Below the pieces are notes generated by a model. The model did not search any database, was not told where the DNA came from, and saw nothing but the letters and a program-made list of their open reading frames with translations. The translations under genes were made by a program, and so were the position numbers. A DNA stretch of 64,000 nt from Thalassocella blandensis (GTDB lineage Bacteria > Pseudomonadota > Gammaproteobacteria > Pseudomonadales > Cellvibrionaceae): positions 372,001 to 436,000 of the forward strand of contig CABFPG010000005.1 in the NCBI GenBank assembly GCA_902141825.1. Reading direction: 5' to 3'. Below are positions 1-9,713 of the stretch, piece after piece (position 1 is the stretch's first letter; each line of letters starts with the position of its first letter).

Positions 1-749
1 TTCCCAGTATCAATTTTGAAGAAGAAATTAATAATATTCAGATTAAAATGAATTTACCCTACGATCGCTGGCCGTTGTTTGTCGGAGGTCCATTGCTCGG
101 CCCGGCCGTGCTGCTTTGGGGTATTCTTATTGTTGTGGCGATCGTGGCTTTGGTTCTGGCCAGAATTCCGCTAACCCCTCTGCGCTTTCACGATTGGTTG
201 TTATTGGGTATTGGTATTGTGAGTACGAATGTATTCACGCCGGTGTTTATCGCAGCGTGGTTTTTCGTGTTGGGCTGGCGTGGAAAGTATTTACCTAGAA
301 TGACGCAGGCACAATTTTATCTGGTTCAGGTGTTTCTGTTTTTATTCAGTTTCCTAGCGTTAGTGAGTTTGGTTAGCACTATTCCTGCGGGCTTATTATC
401 ACGCCCGGACATGCATATTGTGGGTAACAACTCCACTGCCTACGCTTTACAGTGGTATCAGGATCGAAGTGATGGGATGATCGACCAGGCTTGGGTAGTG
501 TCTTTCCCATTGTATGTCTATCGACTGGCCATGCTGGGGTGGTCCCTGTGGTTGGCCGTAGTGTTGTTGCGCTGGTTAAAATGGGGCTGGTTGCAACTTA
601 ATGCCGATGGATTGTGGCAATACGATAAGGCGGTTCCGAAAAAGCCCTCTTTAAACAAAAACAATGGAGCGAATAAATCCAGTGAAACAGCCGATGCAAA
701 AGCAGCAGACGGTGTGTCAACTTCAGACCTTAAATCCTCCGAAGAATAA
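1..749 (+). CDS. C-terminal part of a polytopic membrane protein (cut by window edge)
   Basis: The reading frame is open from the first bases of the window, so the ATG at 48 is probably internal and the true start lies upstream. From 48 the product has 233 residues with about four or five hydrophobic segments (roughly residues 15-40, 50-75, 88-112 and 155-175), a polar loop containing WYQDRSDG, and a hydrophilic Lys/Ser/Asn/Ala-rich tail of about 45 residues. The residues just before the ATG (INFEEEINNIQIK) look like the end of a folded beta-rich domain. I do not recognise the family. Membrane location is safe; function is unknown. Confidence 0.7.
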   Translation, partial: PSINFEEEINNIQIKMNLPYDRWPLFVGGPLLGPAVLLWGILIVVAIVALVLARIPLTPLRFHDWLLLGIGIVSTNVFTPVFIAAWFFVLGWRGKYLPRMTQAQFYLVQVFLFLFSFLALVSLVSTIPAGLLSRPDMHIVGNNSTAYALQWYQDRSDGMIDQAWVVSFPLYVYRLAMLGWSLWLAVVLLRWLKWGWLQLNADGLWQYDKAVPKKPSLNKNNGANKSSETADAKAADGVSTSDLKSSEE

Positions 750-1744
750 GCAGTAGGTTGATTGGCCTCCTTTTTATCAGAGGCTCCTTAAGGGTTGTCT
801 AAAGTCATTCAGGTCACCTGGAATATTTTCCGATGTTACAGGTGACTGTCTTATACAGGAGGATTTTGGAAGTGGATGCAGGTTGATTTATGCTGGTTGT
901 TAAACGAAAATGCTTGATACAAGTAGTTCCTTATCAATGCCGTTAAATTCTTCGGTTTTCCACACCCATTCCTTTTCCCTTCGAAGCGCTTAGAAGTAAA
1001 TGCTATTGTGCATGTGATTCCATATCATTCTTTTAGCGCATAACCCCTTTTATCGTTCGTTGAACCCTTCTGACCGAAAGTCAGTTGTAGTAATTGCTGT
1101 GTGCGCGAAAATAAGATAGCAAGTTTTTTTCAATACTGGTTTTTTTGGCCGTGTCAGGTTGGGGTTTACGGTAGCTATGCTAATTATTTTTATTAAGCCA
1201 GTTATTAAAACAACCTATACCAATTGTGCTCACAACTAGGGTGAACACCACATTGCGAACAAACGGCTCTGACAACACCGTTAATAAATAACAATAAAAG
1301 TACACCTTTTCAGAGATTCAGAAAATTAGAAAAAATTCATTAGATAAAGTTCTTTCTGCGTTTAATACTTTGTAATCCTTAGAAGTTCACCAGAGTTTGA
1401 GCTTCGCAGCTGAAGATTTTCGAGTATCTATTGGTTATAAATGATGTCGACTGAATGGCAATGGTACACAACAGCTATTGTTACCGCGTTGTTAGTTGCT
1501 TCCGAGTGACTGTTACCTTCGAGTGGCAGTTGCCTCTGAATGGCTGGTATCTCTGAATGACTGGTACCTCTGAATGACTGGTACCTCTGAATGATTGGTG
1601 CCTCCGATTTATTGTTAGCTTAGTATAATTTTCGAGAAAAAATTTACATAAACGGGTTAACACTTTGCGAGTTTTCGGTATCTGGAAACAAGTTATATTT
1701 ATCACAATTATGCAATCACTTTAAATGGTATTTGGAAGGTAGTT
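750..1744. other. Intergenic region of about 1 kb
   Basis: No convincing gene. It holds an 8-bp inverted repeat (GTCACCTG at 813-820, CAGGTGAC at 839-846) soon after the upstream stop codon, possibly part of a transcript end but without a clear T-run, and the 17-bp minisatellite listed separately. The open frame on the minus strand at 1481-1705 only reads through the repeat and has no family features. Confidence 0.6.
1499..1618. repeat. 17-bp tandem repeat (minisatellite), about 7 units
   Basis: Units of consensus CTCTGAATGACTGGTAC follow each other at 1517, 1534, 1551, 1568 and 1585, all exactly 17 bp. An 18-bp variant sits at 1499 and a decayed unit at 1602. The units at 1551 and 1568 are identical. 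A related 17-mer (CTGAATGGCAATGGTAC) lies at 1451-1467. The period is not a multiple of three, so the array is not coding. Confidence 0.85.
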
Positions 1745-2297
1745 ATGAGACAGCGTGCTGATAAATGTTTGACTTTATGTTGTGTGGAGCGCAGCGTAAT
1801 CGGGCTTTTCCTGTTCAGTGTTTTTGTTGTTAGTCATGTTGTGTACGCTTCTGAAAAACATGAGAGTGTTCACTCTCATGAGTCAACGATAACAAGGTAT
1901 TCTATTCAAGATAGTTTCCCCGCTCATCATAATTTTCTACTCCAGAATTTTTTAAAAGAACAGATTTACGCCGTATATGCTCTGCAAGGAAACACATTCT
2001 TCACTACGCAAAAATATGAGCGCTGCAATACAGGAAATGGCAGGATCGAAAAGGTAAAGCTTTTTTCGAACCTGATATCACCGCTAACTCCCGTGTCTAT
2101 GGTGCAGCCGAAAAAGCGATACAGTGATGAGGAGCAGCGTCAACCTAATGCGGGATCTGCGGATAGCCAAAGCGCAGTAGAACAACCTCGGAGGTTACTT
2201 CAACGACTTTATTATCGTGCTAATGTTTATGATCGCCTCCATGATGGCCTGTTTGTGGATTATGTATAAACTCATTAACAAAATCGAAAATCAATAG
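1745..2297 (+). pseudogene. Small secreted/membrane protein with an apparent frameshift near 2188
   Basis: The ATG at 1745 follows a GGAAGG ribosome-binding site and opens a frame with a signal-anchor-like stretch (about residues 18-36, ending VVYA), then a His/Glu/Ser-rich region and a hydrophilic linker. As read, the frame ends at 2269 with a basic, unconvincing tail. If one base is skipped near 2188 (CCTCGGAGG), the linker continues into GGYFND and a strong membrane helix (IIVLMFMIASMMACLWIMY) with a polar tail ending at the TAG at 2295-2297. That looks like the original C-terminus, so I call a single-base frameshift or sequencing error. Family not recognised. The alternative is that 1745-2269 is intact and a separate small membrane peptide starts at 2223. 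Confidence 0.5.
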
Positions 2298-2394
2298 GTG
2301 TTATTGAATTGAGTGATTTTCCATCCTCTTCTCAATTCCCCTAAACAGTCCCTCAATAGTTTCTCAGTAGTAATATTGGGAGAAACTCCGCTTT

Positions 2395-2419
2395 GCCAGA
2401 GCTTTGCTCTGGCTTTTTT
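2395..2419 (+). terminator. Rho-independent terminator
   Basis: Perfect 8-bp stem (GCCAGAGC / GCTCTGGC) with a TTT loop followed by six T. It lies about 100 bp after the stop of the preceding small gene and in front of the histidine kinase. Confidence 0.85.
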
Positions 2420-2592
2420 CGTTTGGCAGTATTAAGACCATCGATAGAGGTTAAAGGTAAGTGGACTTGCAGAGATCTTACCTAGTAATATCTAACACAA
2501 GTTGTTCTGGTTCGTCCGTTAAACTAGATAAAAACGATAATGTGAAGCGATGACACAACCTTTCCCCCATAAAATCACAGGAAACGCTTAAG

Positions 2593-3684
2593 ATGTTGCG
2601 CGATGGTGATACAAAAAAATATTGGATATATCAATGTACATTCTGGTTCCTGTTTGCCGTTATTCCATTTATGGGATTGGCTCTTTGGTACGGGGATTAT
2701 GAATGGGTACATATTTTTCACATTTTTTTACAGGCAGTCATTGGACTGGTGTTAAGTGCTATGCTGGGGGAGGTTTACCAGCGTATTTGGAAAATGCCGT
2801 TGATGCCGCGTATGGTATTGGTGGTTATCAGTGCGGCGTTCATTAATGTACTGTGGACATATTTACGGATACTGACGTTTATCTGGTTGACCGGCGAACA
2901 GCATATTTGGCGTGAATTTGGTGGCTGGTACTTTGGTGCTTTCTATATTTATTTATGCTGGGCGGCCATTTTTCACGGAATAAAGTACTACAAACTGCTG
3001 GCACTTGAGCATCGCGGTCGATTGAGAGAAGCCGCAACCGCAAAAGAGGAAGTATTTCGCCGACTAAAAGCAGAATCCATCGCGCGTGACGCGCAGTTAA
3101 AAATGCTGCGCTATCAAATTAATCCGCACTTTCTATTTAATGTTTTAAATTCCATTTATGCGCTTATTCGCTTGAACGAACCGGATAAAGCCATGAAAAT
3201 GACCAAACAGCTGGGACGATTCTTACGTTATTCGCTTGATTATGATCCGGGTCAGACCACCGATTTACGCCAGGAAATAGAGTCACTTAATGTCTATCTG
3301 GAAATTGAGAAAACACGATTTCCAGACCGTTTAATTGTTACTTATGATATTGCTAAAGACGCGGAAAATGCGAAGCTGCCCAGCATGCTCCTGCAGCCTT
3401 TAGTTGAAAACGCAATTAAGCACGCAATCGCAGATTCTGAAACAGGTGGCAGCCTTAAAATACGAGCCTGGGTGGAAGAGTATAAGCTGTGCCTGGAAGT
3501 GACTGATGACGGACCGGGAATACCTATCGTGAAAGGGCAGCCGGTTTTGGGCCAGGGAGTTGGCTTGCGCAACACCATAGATCGTTTAAAAACCCTTTAT
3601 GAGGATCACTGTTCCATTGTGTTACGGGCCGTGAATCCCTCTGGACTGAAAATTACAATTCAAATTCCTTTTGAAAAAGCGTAG
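2593..3684 (+). CDS. LytS/YehU-type sensor histidine kinase
   Basis: Inner-membrane sensor kinase of the His_kinase (PF06580) plus HATPase_c type. The N-terminal ~135 residues hold about four membrane helices and no large periplasmic domain. A coiled linker (about 140-165) leads to the phospho-acceptor motif QINPHFLFN with His179. The N-box (LLQPLVENAIKHA) is near residue 265 and the ATP-lid glycine motif DDGPGIP starts near residue 305. The LytTR regulator begins 7 nt after the stop (or overlaps, if its TTG is used), so the two form an operon and very likely a cognate pair. The stimulus is unknown. A paralogous pair is present at 32870-34760. Confidence 0.93.
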   Translation: MLRDGDTKKYWIYQCTFWFLFAVIPFMGLALWYGDYEWVHIFHIFLQAVIGLVLSAMLGEVYQRIWKMPLMPRMVLVVISAAFINVLWTYLRILTFIWLTGEQHIWREFGGWYFGAFYIYLCWAAIFHGIKYYKLLALEHRGRLREAATAKEEVFRRLKAESIARDAQLKMLRYQINPHFLFNVLNSIYALIRLNEPDKAMKMTKQLGRFLRYSLDYDPGQTTDLRQEIESLNVYLEIEKTRFPDRLIVTYDIAKDAENAKLPSMLLQPLVENAIKHAIADSETGGSLKIRAWVEEYKLCLEVTDDGPGIPIVKGQPVLGQGVGLRNTIDRLKTLYEDHCSIVLRAVNPSGLKITIQIPFEKA

Positions 3685-3691
3685 AACCGCC

Positions 3692-4507
3692 ATGGTAAAA
3701 CTGAAAACCATTATTGTTGATGATGAGCCGCTTGCGTTGGGCGTATTAAAATCGTGGCTGGTGGAGTTTCCCGAAATAGAGTTAGTCGCCGAGTGTAAAA
3801 ATGGTCGTGAAGCGATAGATGCAACTCTTGAACTCAACCCGGATTTAATGTTTCTGGATATTCAGATGCCAGGGAAAAATGGATTTGAAGTAGTTAAGGA
3901 ATTGCAAAATGACATTATGCCAATGGTAGTGTTTGTGACGACTCATCAGCAGTATGCTTTAGACGCATTTGATTTGCATGCGGTCGACTATGTGCCAAAA
4001 CCACTGGATGAGGAACGCTTGCAGCGAGCAGTAAAACGAGCAATTGAGCGATATGAAGCCTCTCAATTATTGGGAGATAATAAAATCCCGGTTATCGGTG
4101 CTATTGATAGCATACTGGAGCGTGCCGAGTTTAAACAAATTGAAGAGGATGTCCCCGAGATTGTAGAAAGCTCCAGTAAAAAAATTGCCATTAATGATAG
4201 CGGTAAGATGGTGTTGGTTGATGTGAATGATATCGAATGGGTGGATGCTGCTGGTGATTACATGTGCGTGCATGCCAATGGCAATACCCATATTATGCGC
4301 AGCACACTCAAAGAGCTATTGAACAAATTAGATCAGGATGTATTTATGCGAATACATCGCTCGACGATTGTGAATTTGAATCGTGTACAAGAGATTAAAC
4401 ACCATGCCAAGGGTGATTATTTTCTAACATTGAGTTGTGGCGAGCGATTAAAAATAAGTCGCAATTACAATGATATTGTGAAAGCTTTTCGGGAACGAAA
4501 CAAATGA
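3692..4507 (+). CDS. LytTR-family response regulator
   Basis: A receiver domain (residues 1 to about 120) is followed by a LytTR DNA-binding domain (about 170-270). Acidic residues D10/D11, phospho-acceptor D56 (LDIQMPG) and the conserved K105 after VPKP are present. The LytTR half shows the usual WVDAAGDYMCVH, RSTLKEL, RIHRSTIVNL and ISRNY motifs. I chose the ATG at 3692, where the receiver fold starts (MVKLKTIIVDDE); an in-frame TTG at 3671 would add seven basic residues and overlap the kinase gene. Partner of the preceding kinase. Targets unknown; nearby transporter and glycosidase genes are candidates only by position. Confidence 0.92.
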   Translation: MVKLKTIIVDDEPLALGVLKSWLVEFPEIELVAECKNGREAIDATLELNPDLMFLDIQMPGKNGFEVVKELQNDIMPMVVFVTTHQQYALDAFDLHAVDYVPKPLDEERLQRAVKRAIERYEASQLLGDNKIPVIGAIDSILERAEFKQIEEDVPEIVESSSKKIAINDSGKMVLVDVNDIEWVDAAGDYMCVHANGNTHIMRSTLKELLNKLDQDVFMRIHRSTIVNLNRVQEIKHHAKGDYFLTLSCGERLKISRNYNDIVKAFRERNK

Positions 4508-4571
4508 CCTGACGATAACTGAAACTGTATGGCAAAGTCATTCAGATAGATTCTAACGGTCAAAGGCCTAA

Positions 4572-4595
4572 AAAAGCCCAAAAGCCCAAAAGCCC
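4572..4595. repeat. Short 8-bp tandem repeat, three units
   Basis: AAAAGCCC occurs three times head to tail between the regulator stop codon and the terminator. Noncoding. Probably a replication-slippage product. Confidence 0.75.
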
Positions 4596-4665
4596 AAAAA
4601 AGTGTAGCCGATGGTAAAAGAGAAGTGAAACCAGAAAAGTTAATAATCAGCAACGTTGTAAGCAT

Positions 4666-4692
4666 AAAAAAGGGGCAATAGCCCCTTTTTTT
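4666..4692. terminator. Bidirectional terminator between convergent genes
   Basis: An A-tract, GGGGC stem, AATA loop, GCCCC stem and T-tract can end transcripts from both sides: the regulator gene coming from the left and the sugar transporter gene coming from the right. Confidence 0.85.
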
Positions 4693-4711
4693 ATTGGATA
4701 GGTTTGACCTA

Positions 4712-5989
4712 CTAATCTTCTTTTGGCTTATGACCTATCACAGCAAAATAAATAATATAGGCATAGCATATAATGGGCAGGAGGAATGACAGTTGAAGCC
4801 CAATATTATCAGCCAGTAGCCCTTGAATTGGTGGAATAACTGCACCACCCACAATGGCCATACACAAAATGCCGGATGCTTGACTGGTTGCAGGCCCCAG
4901 CTTTGCAATCGCCAAACTGAAAATTGTAGGGAACATGATGGAGTTGAACAGGCCTATTGCAAGTACGGCCCACATGGCCACCCCACCCGAGGTGAAGGTA
5001 CCTACTACAAGAAGCGCAATAATGACCAGGGCATTAATCGCCAGCAACTTAGCGGGTTTTATATAAGACATGAGAGCTACGCCGACAAATCGCCCTAGCA
5101 TCGCACCGCCCCAATAATAGCTGATGAGTTTACCTGCTTGCTGTTCTGGCATATTGCCAATATGAGGCTCCCCAATAAAATTCACCAGAAAGCTACCTAT
5201 GGATACTTCAGCGCCGACATAGGCGAAAATACCAATGGCGCCAAGAACAAGGTGAGAATACTGCCAGGCGGATTTTGGTGCGCTAACTTGAGATTGATCT
5301 GAGTCGATAATGTGCGGAAGGTTTTTTAGCAGGGCAAAAATAACTGCGAGGCCGACTAGTGTAGCTGCCAGACCTAAGTAAGGAATTTGTACGGCATTGG
5401 CTTCTGCAATATTGTGCTGCTCTAGCTCGGCGGGGCTAAGGCCAACCAACTCTGTTGCGGTGACAGTTGACAGGATCATCATACTGCCAAAAAAAGGACC
5501 TACGGTTGTACCAAGAGAGTTAAATGCCTGGGTGAGTGTCAAACGTCGCGGCGCAGTTTCTGAGGGGCCGAGCAACGAAACATAAGGGTTTGCAGACACT
5601 TGTAAAATAGTGATCCCAGAAGCCAGAACAAATAAGGCTCCAAGGAATATCCCGTAAACACGTAAACTGGCTGCTGGATAAAACAGAGCACAACCAATGC
5701 CCGCAATTATCAGGCCGATGACCACCCCAGTTTTATAGCCGACCCTTTTCACCAGAATTCCCGCAGGATAAGAGACAAAAAAGTAAGCGCCGAAAAATGC
5801 CATTTGCACGGCCATGGCCTGGAAGTAAGTAAGGTCGAAAACCCCTTTTAAATGGGGAATCAGAATGTCGTTCAATACCGTTAGAAAACCCCACATGAAG
5901 AACAGGGTGGTCAAAATCACCAGGGGAACAGTGTAGTTGGCCGAAGCGTTTGGCTTGGCTTTTACATTTGAAGTAATTGTGCTTTCCAT
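4712..5989 (-). CDS. FucP/GluP-type sugar:H+ symporter (MFS)
   Basis: Inner-membrane sugar permease of the major facilitator superfamily with about twelve hydrophobic helices over 425 residues, the usual length for the fucose/glucose/galactose (FucP, GluP) group. Typical stretches are the N-terminal [19 protein letters not shown], the helix 2-3 region ending [13 protein letters not shown], and [13 protein letters not shown] in the N-half. The start is supported by TTGAGGAAATAATG. It is transcribed in the same direction as the GH3 beta-glucosidase upstream, separated by about 700 bp, so it plausibly imports glucose or another monosaccharide released by that enzyme. Exact sugar cannot be told from sequence alone. 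Confidence 0.9.
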   Translation of the reverse strand: MESTITSNVKAKPNASANYTVPLVILTTLFFMWGFLTVLNDILIPHLKGVFDLTYFQAMAVQMAFFGAYFFVSYPAGILVKRVGYKTGVVIGLIIAGIGCALFYPAASLRVYGIFLGALFVLASGITILQVSANPYVSLLGPSETAPRRLTLTQAFNSLGTTVGPFFGSMMILSTVTATELVGLSPAELEQHNIAEANAVQIPYLGLAATLVGLAVIFALLKNLPHIIDSDQSQVSAPKSAWQYSHLVLGAIGIFAYVGAEVSIGSFLVNFIGEPHIGNMPEQQAGKLISYYWGGAMLGRFVGVALMSYIKPAKLLAINALVIIALLVVGTFTSGGVAMWAVLAIGLFNSIMFPTIFSLAIAKLGPATSQASGILCMAIVGGAVIPPIQGLLADNIGLQLSFLLPIICYAYIIYFAVIGHKPKED

Positions 5990-6698
5990 TATTTCCTCAA
6001 TTATTCGTTCGATCGAGTATTGCTGCTGTTTTATGAAATTGATTTGTATTTAAGCAACAAAATAAAACACTAAAATCTTATTATCTTTCGTCAATATTTG
6101 TCGAAAATAAGATCACCCAAGAACCTCTTCGCTCTCCAATAAACCGGATTGCGATAAACGAAGCGGCCTACTTTGCTGTGCCGCAGCAAAGTATTTGTGT
6201 GTGCTATTTCGGTTACCTCGCAAGCGACCTGATATGCTGGTGTTGGCAGATTGAGCTTCATGAAAAAGCCTGGTCTGATATTCACCTGCAAAAAGTTATC
6301 GCGTGAAGGCCGAGTGATTTTATATTTACCCAAACAGCGGATTTATTATATTTATTGTGTGATTCCCTGCGTGTTCAACTGAGCACTGCTCCATTGAATG
6401 TCCAAAAGTTCTCGATTGAGCAAATCAAGGTAATTTTTGATTCTGCCTGAATTGCTCAGTGACGCCACAGCTTAATTTAAACGCTCTTTTTTATCCAGAA
6501 GCTTATGGCGCTGAGTTTGAAAAGCGCATGGAATTTGTTCGATTAATAAGCGAATAATGCGGGTGAGGGAATATTTAAGCTATTGGTAGAAGAAAACTAC
6601 CAATAGCTATTGGAGTGAGTTTCGATTCACTCTGGTGTTATTTTGCTCGTTACCGTCACTGTAATTTTAATCAACCTCGAATTTACAGGCCCTCGAAT
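5990..6698. other. Intergenic region between GH3 and the sugar transporter
   Basis: No supported gene. The right end carries inverted repeats after the GH3 stop codon (listed separately). The left end should contain the promoter of the transporter gene; an 8-bp inverted repeat (ATCTTATT at 6074, AATAAGAT at 6105) lies there and could be a regulator site. An 80-codon minus-strand frame at 6091-6333 lacks a ribosome-binding site or family features and is not called. Confidence 0.5.
6578..6608. repeat. 12-bp perfect inverted repeat (hairpin) downstream of GH3
   Basis: AGCTATTGGTAG at 6578-6589 and its complement CTACCAATAGCT at 6597-6608 enclose a 7-nt A-rich loop. A smaller hairpin (GAGTGA / TCACTC at 6613-6632) follows immediately. 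Neither has a T-run in the GH3 direction, so they may protect the 3' end of the mRNA or be a weak terminator. Confidence 0.7.
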
Positions 6699-8981
6699 TT
6701 AAAGAACCTCGAAAACAGTATGTTCTTTAGTCATCGCATGTGGTGCAACCCAGGCATGGAAGGTTCCCGCTTCAAACACGAGGTCCACATCTCGATTAAA
6801 GAACTTCAAATCCTGTTTTGTTAAAGTAAAAGACACGCGTTTTTCTTCGCCGGGCTGTAACTCAATACGCTTAAATCGTTTCAATTCCTGAATCGGACGG
6901 GTAACCGTACCGGTGATATCGCGAATATATAATTGAACGGTTTCAGTCACGGTTTTATCGCCGGTATTTTTCACTGTATTGCTGATTTCGAAGGTTTCGT
7001 CGCGTTTAAATTTCGCTTTGTTGGTTTTTGTTTGACCATATTCCACATTGCTATAGCTCAAGCCGAAGCCGAAAGGAAACTGGGGTTCAAAGCCCGCATC
7101 AATATAATTAGTTGCGTGCCCCAGGGTGTGCTGATGAGCTTCCAGCGGGAAGTTTTCCATGAAGGTAAAGGGACGAGAATGCGCGGGTCTACCTGTGTTT
7201 TTAATGTTGTAGTAAATCGGGACTTGACCAGAGACTTTTGGCCAGGTAACAGGAAGTCGTCCACTCGGGTTGAACTTGCCAAATACAACATCGGCAATTG
7301 CTGGGCCTGCCATCGTGCCGGGATGCCAGGCCATGATGAGGCTGTCTATATCGGCGATGACATTTTTTAATGCTATCTGGCGACCAGCCATAAGTACCAC
7401 AACCAATGGCTTTCCGGTTCCTTTAAGCGCTTTGATCAGTTTTTCCTGTGCTCCCGGGAGTGTGATATCAGCTCGGCTATGTGCTTCGCCGCTCAAAGAG
7501 GCTTCCTCTCCGGCGATCATCACGATGACATCAGATTTTTTTGCAGCCTTGATCGCTGCTTTAAAACCCTCTTCTTCGTAAGAGCGGGAGTAAGGTATTG
7601 CGCTGGCATAACGCAGGGCTTTTGGATTGTCTTGGAAGGCGTCGTTAAACGCGTCCAGTACTGTGACCGAATATTTTTTTTCACCATCCAGGGCCCAGGT
7701 CCCCATCTGATCAAATGCGGCATCGGCCATCGGGCCGATTAACGCAATTTTTTGTGAGGTTTTTAAAGGCAGAATTGCATCGTGATTTTTTAATAAAACC
7801 AGGCTTTCCATGGCCGTGAGTTTTGCTGCCTGGCGATATTCCGCGTTGACAAAATCTTGCTTGCCCGCAGCATCGGCATAGGGGCGTTTGAATAACCCGA
7901 GCTTAGCCTTTAAGGTCAAAACACGTCGCACTTTCGTGTCGATATCCTGCATCGAAATACGTCCCTCGTATAGCAGGCCCTCTGCAAAACTGACGTAGTC
8001 CTCACTCACCATTTCGATGTCAATTCCCGCTTTCATGGCGAGTTGAGCTGCATGCTCTGAATCTTTTGCGTAGCCATGCATAACAAGTTCATCCACCGCG
8101 CCCCAGTCACTGACCAGTACACCATCAAATTGAAGTTCCTTGCGCAATACATCCTGCATCAAATAGTGGTTTGCAGTTGCTGGTATACCGTTCACATCGG
8201 TGAATGCCGCCATTACTGTTGCGACTTTTGAGTCAATTGCATCTTTGAATGGAGGAAGATAGTAGTTATGCATTAAGGGTTCCGGTATATATGTGGTGTT
8301 GTAATCCCGTCCGCCCTCAACGGCACTGTAACCGACAAAATGCTTAGCGCAGGCCGCAAGACTTGTAGGGTCATCCAGAGTTTTCCCCTGAAACCCATTA
8401 ACTGCGGCTTGCGCAAAGATACCGTTTAAATAAGCATCCTCCCCGTAAGATTCCGCGATTCTTCCCCAGCGGGGGTCACGGGATACATCGATCATAGGGG
8501 CAAAAGTCCAACGAATACCATCGGCGCTGGCTTCTATCGCGGAAATTCTAGAACCTTTTTCAATGAGCGATGGATTCCAGGTAGCCGCCTGCCCCAGTGG
8601 GATAGGGAAAATAGTCTTGTACCCATGAATTACATCCCGTGCCATGATCAGAGGGATTTTATGCGGACCTTCTTCTACCGCGATACGCTGTAATGCGTTG
8701 GCGACTTCGGTTGAGTTCACGTTGATGAAGCTTCCCATAGCACCTTGGCGAATAGCTTCTTTAATTTCGCCATCTATAGTCTCTGCACTGGTAGCTCCAC
8801 CGGTATCAAGCAGATGAAGCTGGCCAATTTTTTCCTTTAAGCTCATGCTGTTGAGTAATTGCTCTATATCGACGCCGTTTACCTTGGTCGAAGGTTCAGC
8901 CTGCGTGTTAGCGCTGAATACGGCTATTGTACAAAAGGCGGCCAAGATAAAATGATGAGCTTGTTGTATTCGTTTAATCAC
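6699..8981 (-). CDS. GH3 beta-glucosidase, secreted (BglX-like)
   Basis: Glycoside hydrolase family 3 enzyme of 760 residues, the usual size of BglX-type beta-glucosidases. A Sec signal peptide covers about residues 1-28 (ending NTQA). Then come the GH3 N-terminal barrel, the GH3 C-terminal domain (about 400-600) and a fibronectin III-like domain (about 665-745, VQLYIRD through LQPGEEKR). The nucleophile is D292 in VLVSDWGAVDE. The probable acid/base region lies in GEEASLSGEAHSRADI. It likely removes glucose from the non-reducing ends of beta-linked glucooligosaccharides in the periplasm, which fits the sugar permease downstream. Specificity could extend to xylosides. Confidence 0.93.
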   Translation of the reverse strand: MIKRIQQAHHFILAAFCTIAVFSANTQAEPSTKVNGVDIEQLLNSMSLKEKIGQLHLLDTGGATSAETIDGEIKEAIRQGAMGSFINVNSTEVANALQRIAVEEGPHKIPLIMARDVIHGYKTIFPIPLGQAATWNPSLIEKGSRISAIEASADGIRWTFAPMIDVSRDPRWGRIAESYGEDAYLNGIFAQAAVNGFQGKTLDDPTSLAACAKHFVGYSAVEGGRDYNTTYIPEPLMHNYYLPPFKDAIDSKVATVMAAFTDVNGIPATANHYLMQDVLRKELQFDGVLVSDWGAVDELVMHGYAKDSEHAAQLAMKAGIDIEMVSEDYVSFAEGLLYEGRISMQDIDTKVRRVLTLKAKLGLFKRPYADAAGKQDFVNAEYRQAAKLTAMESLVLLKNHDAILPLKTSQKIALIGPMADAAFDQMGTWALDGEKKYSVTVLDAFNDAFQDNPKALRYASAIPYSRSYEEEGFKAAIKAAKKSDVIVMIAGEEASLSGEAHSRADITLPGAQEKLIKALKGTGKPLVVVLMAGRQIALKNVIADIDSLIMAWHPGTMAGPAIADVVFGKFNPSGRLPVTWPKVSGQVPIYYNIKNTGRPAHSRPFTFMENFPLEAHQHTLGHATNYIDAGFEPQFPFGFGLSYSNVEYGQTKTNKAKFKRDETFEISNTVKNTGDKTVTETVQLYIRDITGTVTRPIQELKRFKRIELQPGEEKRVSFTLTKQDLKFFNRDVDLVFEAGTFHAWVAPHAMTKEHTVFEVL

Positions 8982-9713
8982 CGAGATAAATCTCCAATGT
9001 CATTCAGGTTCTTGTTTTGATAGGTTGCTGTCAGAATAATAAGGTGCACTTTGACTGTGATGAAATCTTTGAAGTTAAGTTCTACCTGGTATTTTTGGTT
9101 TTTTTCACAGGACTGCTTTCACGCTCAAATGCCTTCAATTGAAAGCGTTGGGTGTTGAAAAAAGTCGCAGCAAAGACAGTTATTATTATCGCTGTGTAAG
9201 TGAATTCGCATGCTGGCCTGTCATTACTTGTTGTTGGAGAAAATGGCGCTTCTGAAAAAGAAGATACAGCAAATAGTGAGGCTGAGCTGGTTGGGAGACT
9301 GAACCGTGGCTGTTCCCCGGCACCAGTCGCCATAGAGCCCGGTATGCAAAGTCTAAATATAGCAGTGATAATGGTTAAGTGTGTCTGAGTTTCATGCTTG
9401 TCGGTGCTACTTTACGTAAGTGTAGCGGCAAACCCCAAGGGTAATACCTGGGGACGGGTAAATCTGGACGAGTTCAATTATATCGGGTCGTTATCTCCAG
9501 TTGCTTTTGATATAGTGGGACGTGAAAAACGAGACAGTAATTCTCTGGGTGTTTAAATTATCGTTTTTCGAAATCTAACTTGTTGATAATTAAAATAAAA
9601 AATTGAGTATTAAGGTTTGCTGGCCTATTCTAGAAGTGTCAGTTTCTTACCTGAAGTTTGATTGGGAGAAATAATTTCCCACTTTCTCAGATTTAATTCG
9701 AGACGAAGCCTCC
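8982..9713. other. Divergent intergenic region between GH3 and AraC-type regulator
   Basis: It should contain the promoters of both divergent genes. Short open frames on both strands around 9080-9390 show no ribosome-binding site or recognisable motif. Nothing else supported. Confidence 0.4.

Noticed and set aside
1481-1705. Minus-strand frame across the 17-bp repeat, or the repeat as a CRISPR array
   Set aside because: The frame only exists because the repeat lacks stops; the units are contiguous with no spacers, so it is not a CRISPR.
4651-4660. CAACGTTG palindrome behind the first LytTR gene as a further operator
   Set aside because: Only the inner 8 bp match, and the site is at a gene end next to a terminator.
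6091-6333. 80-codon minus-strand frame between GH3 and the transporter
   Set aside because: No ribosome-binding site, no known motif, and it sits in the likely promoter region.
9082-9388. Overlapping frames on both strands between GH3 and the AraC-type gene
   Set aside because: Low-complexity composition, no start signals and mutual overlap.
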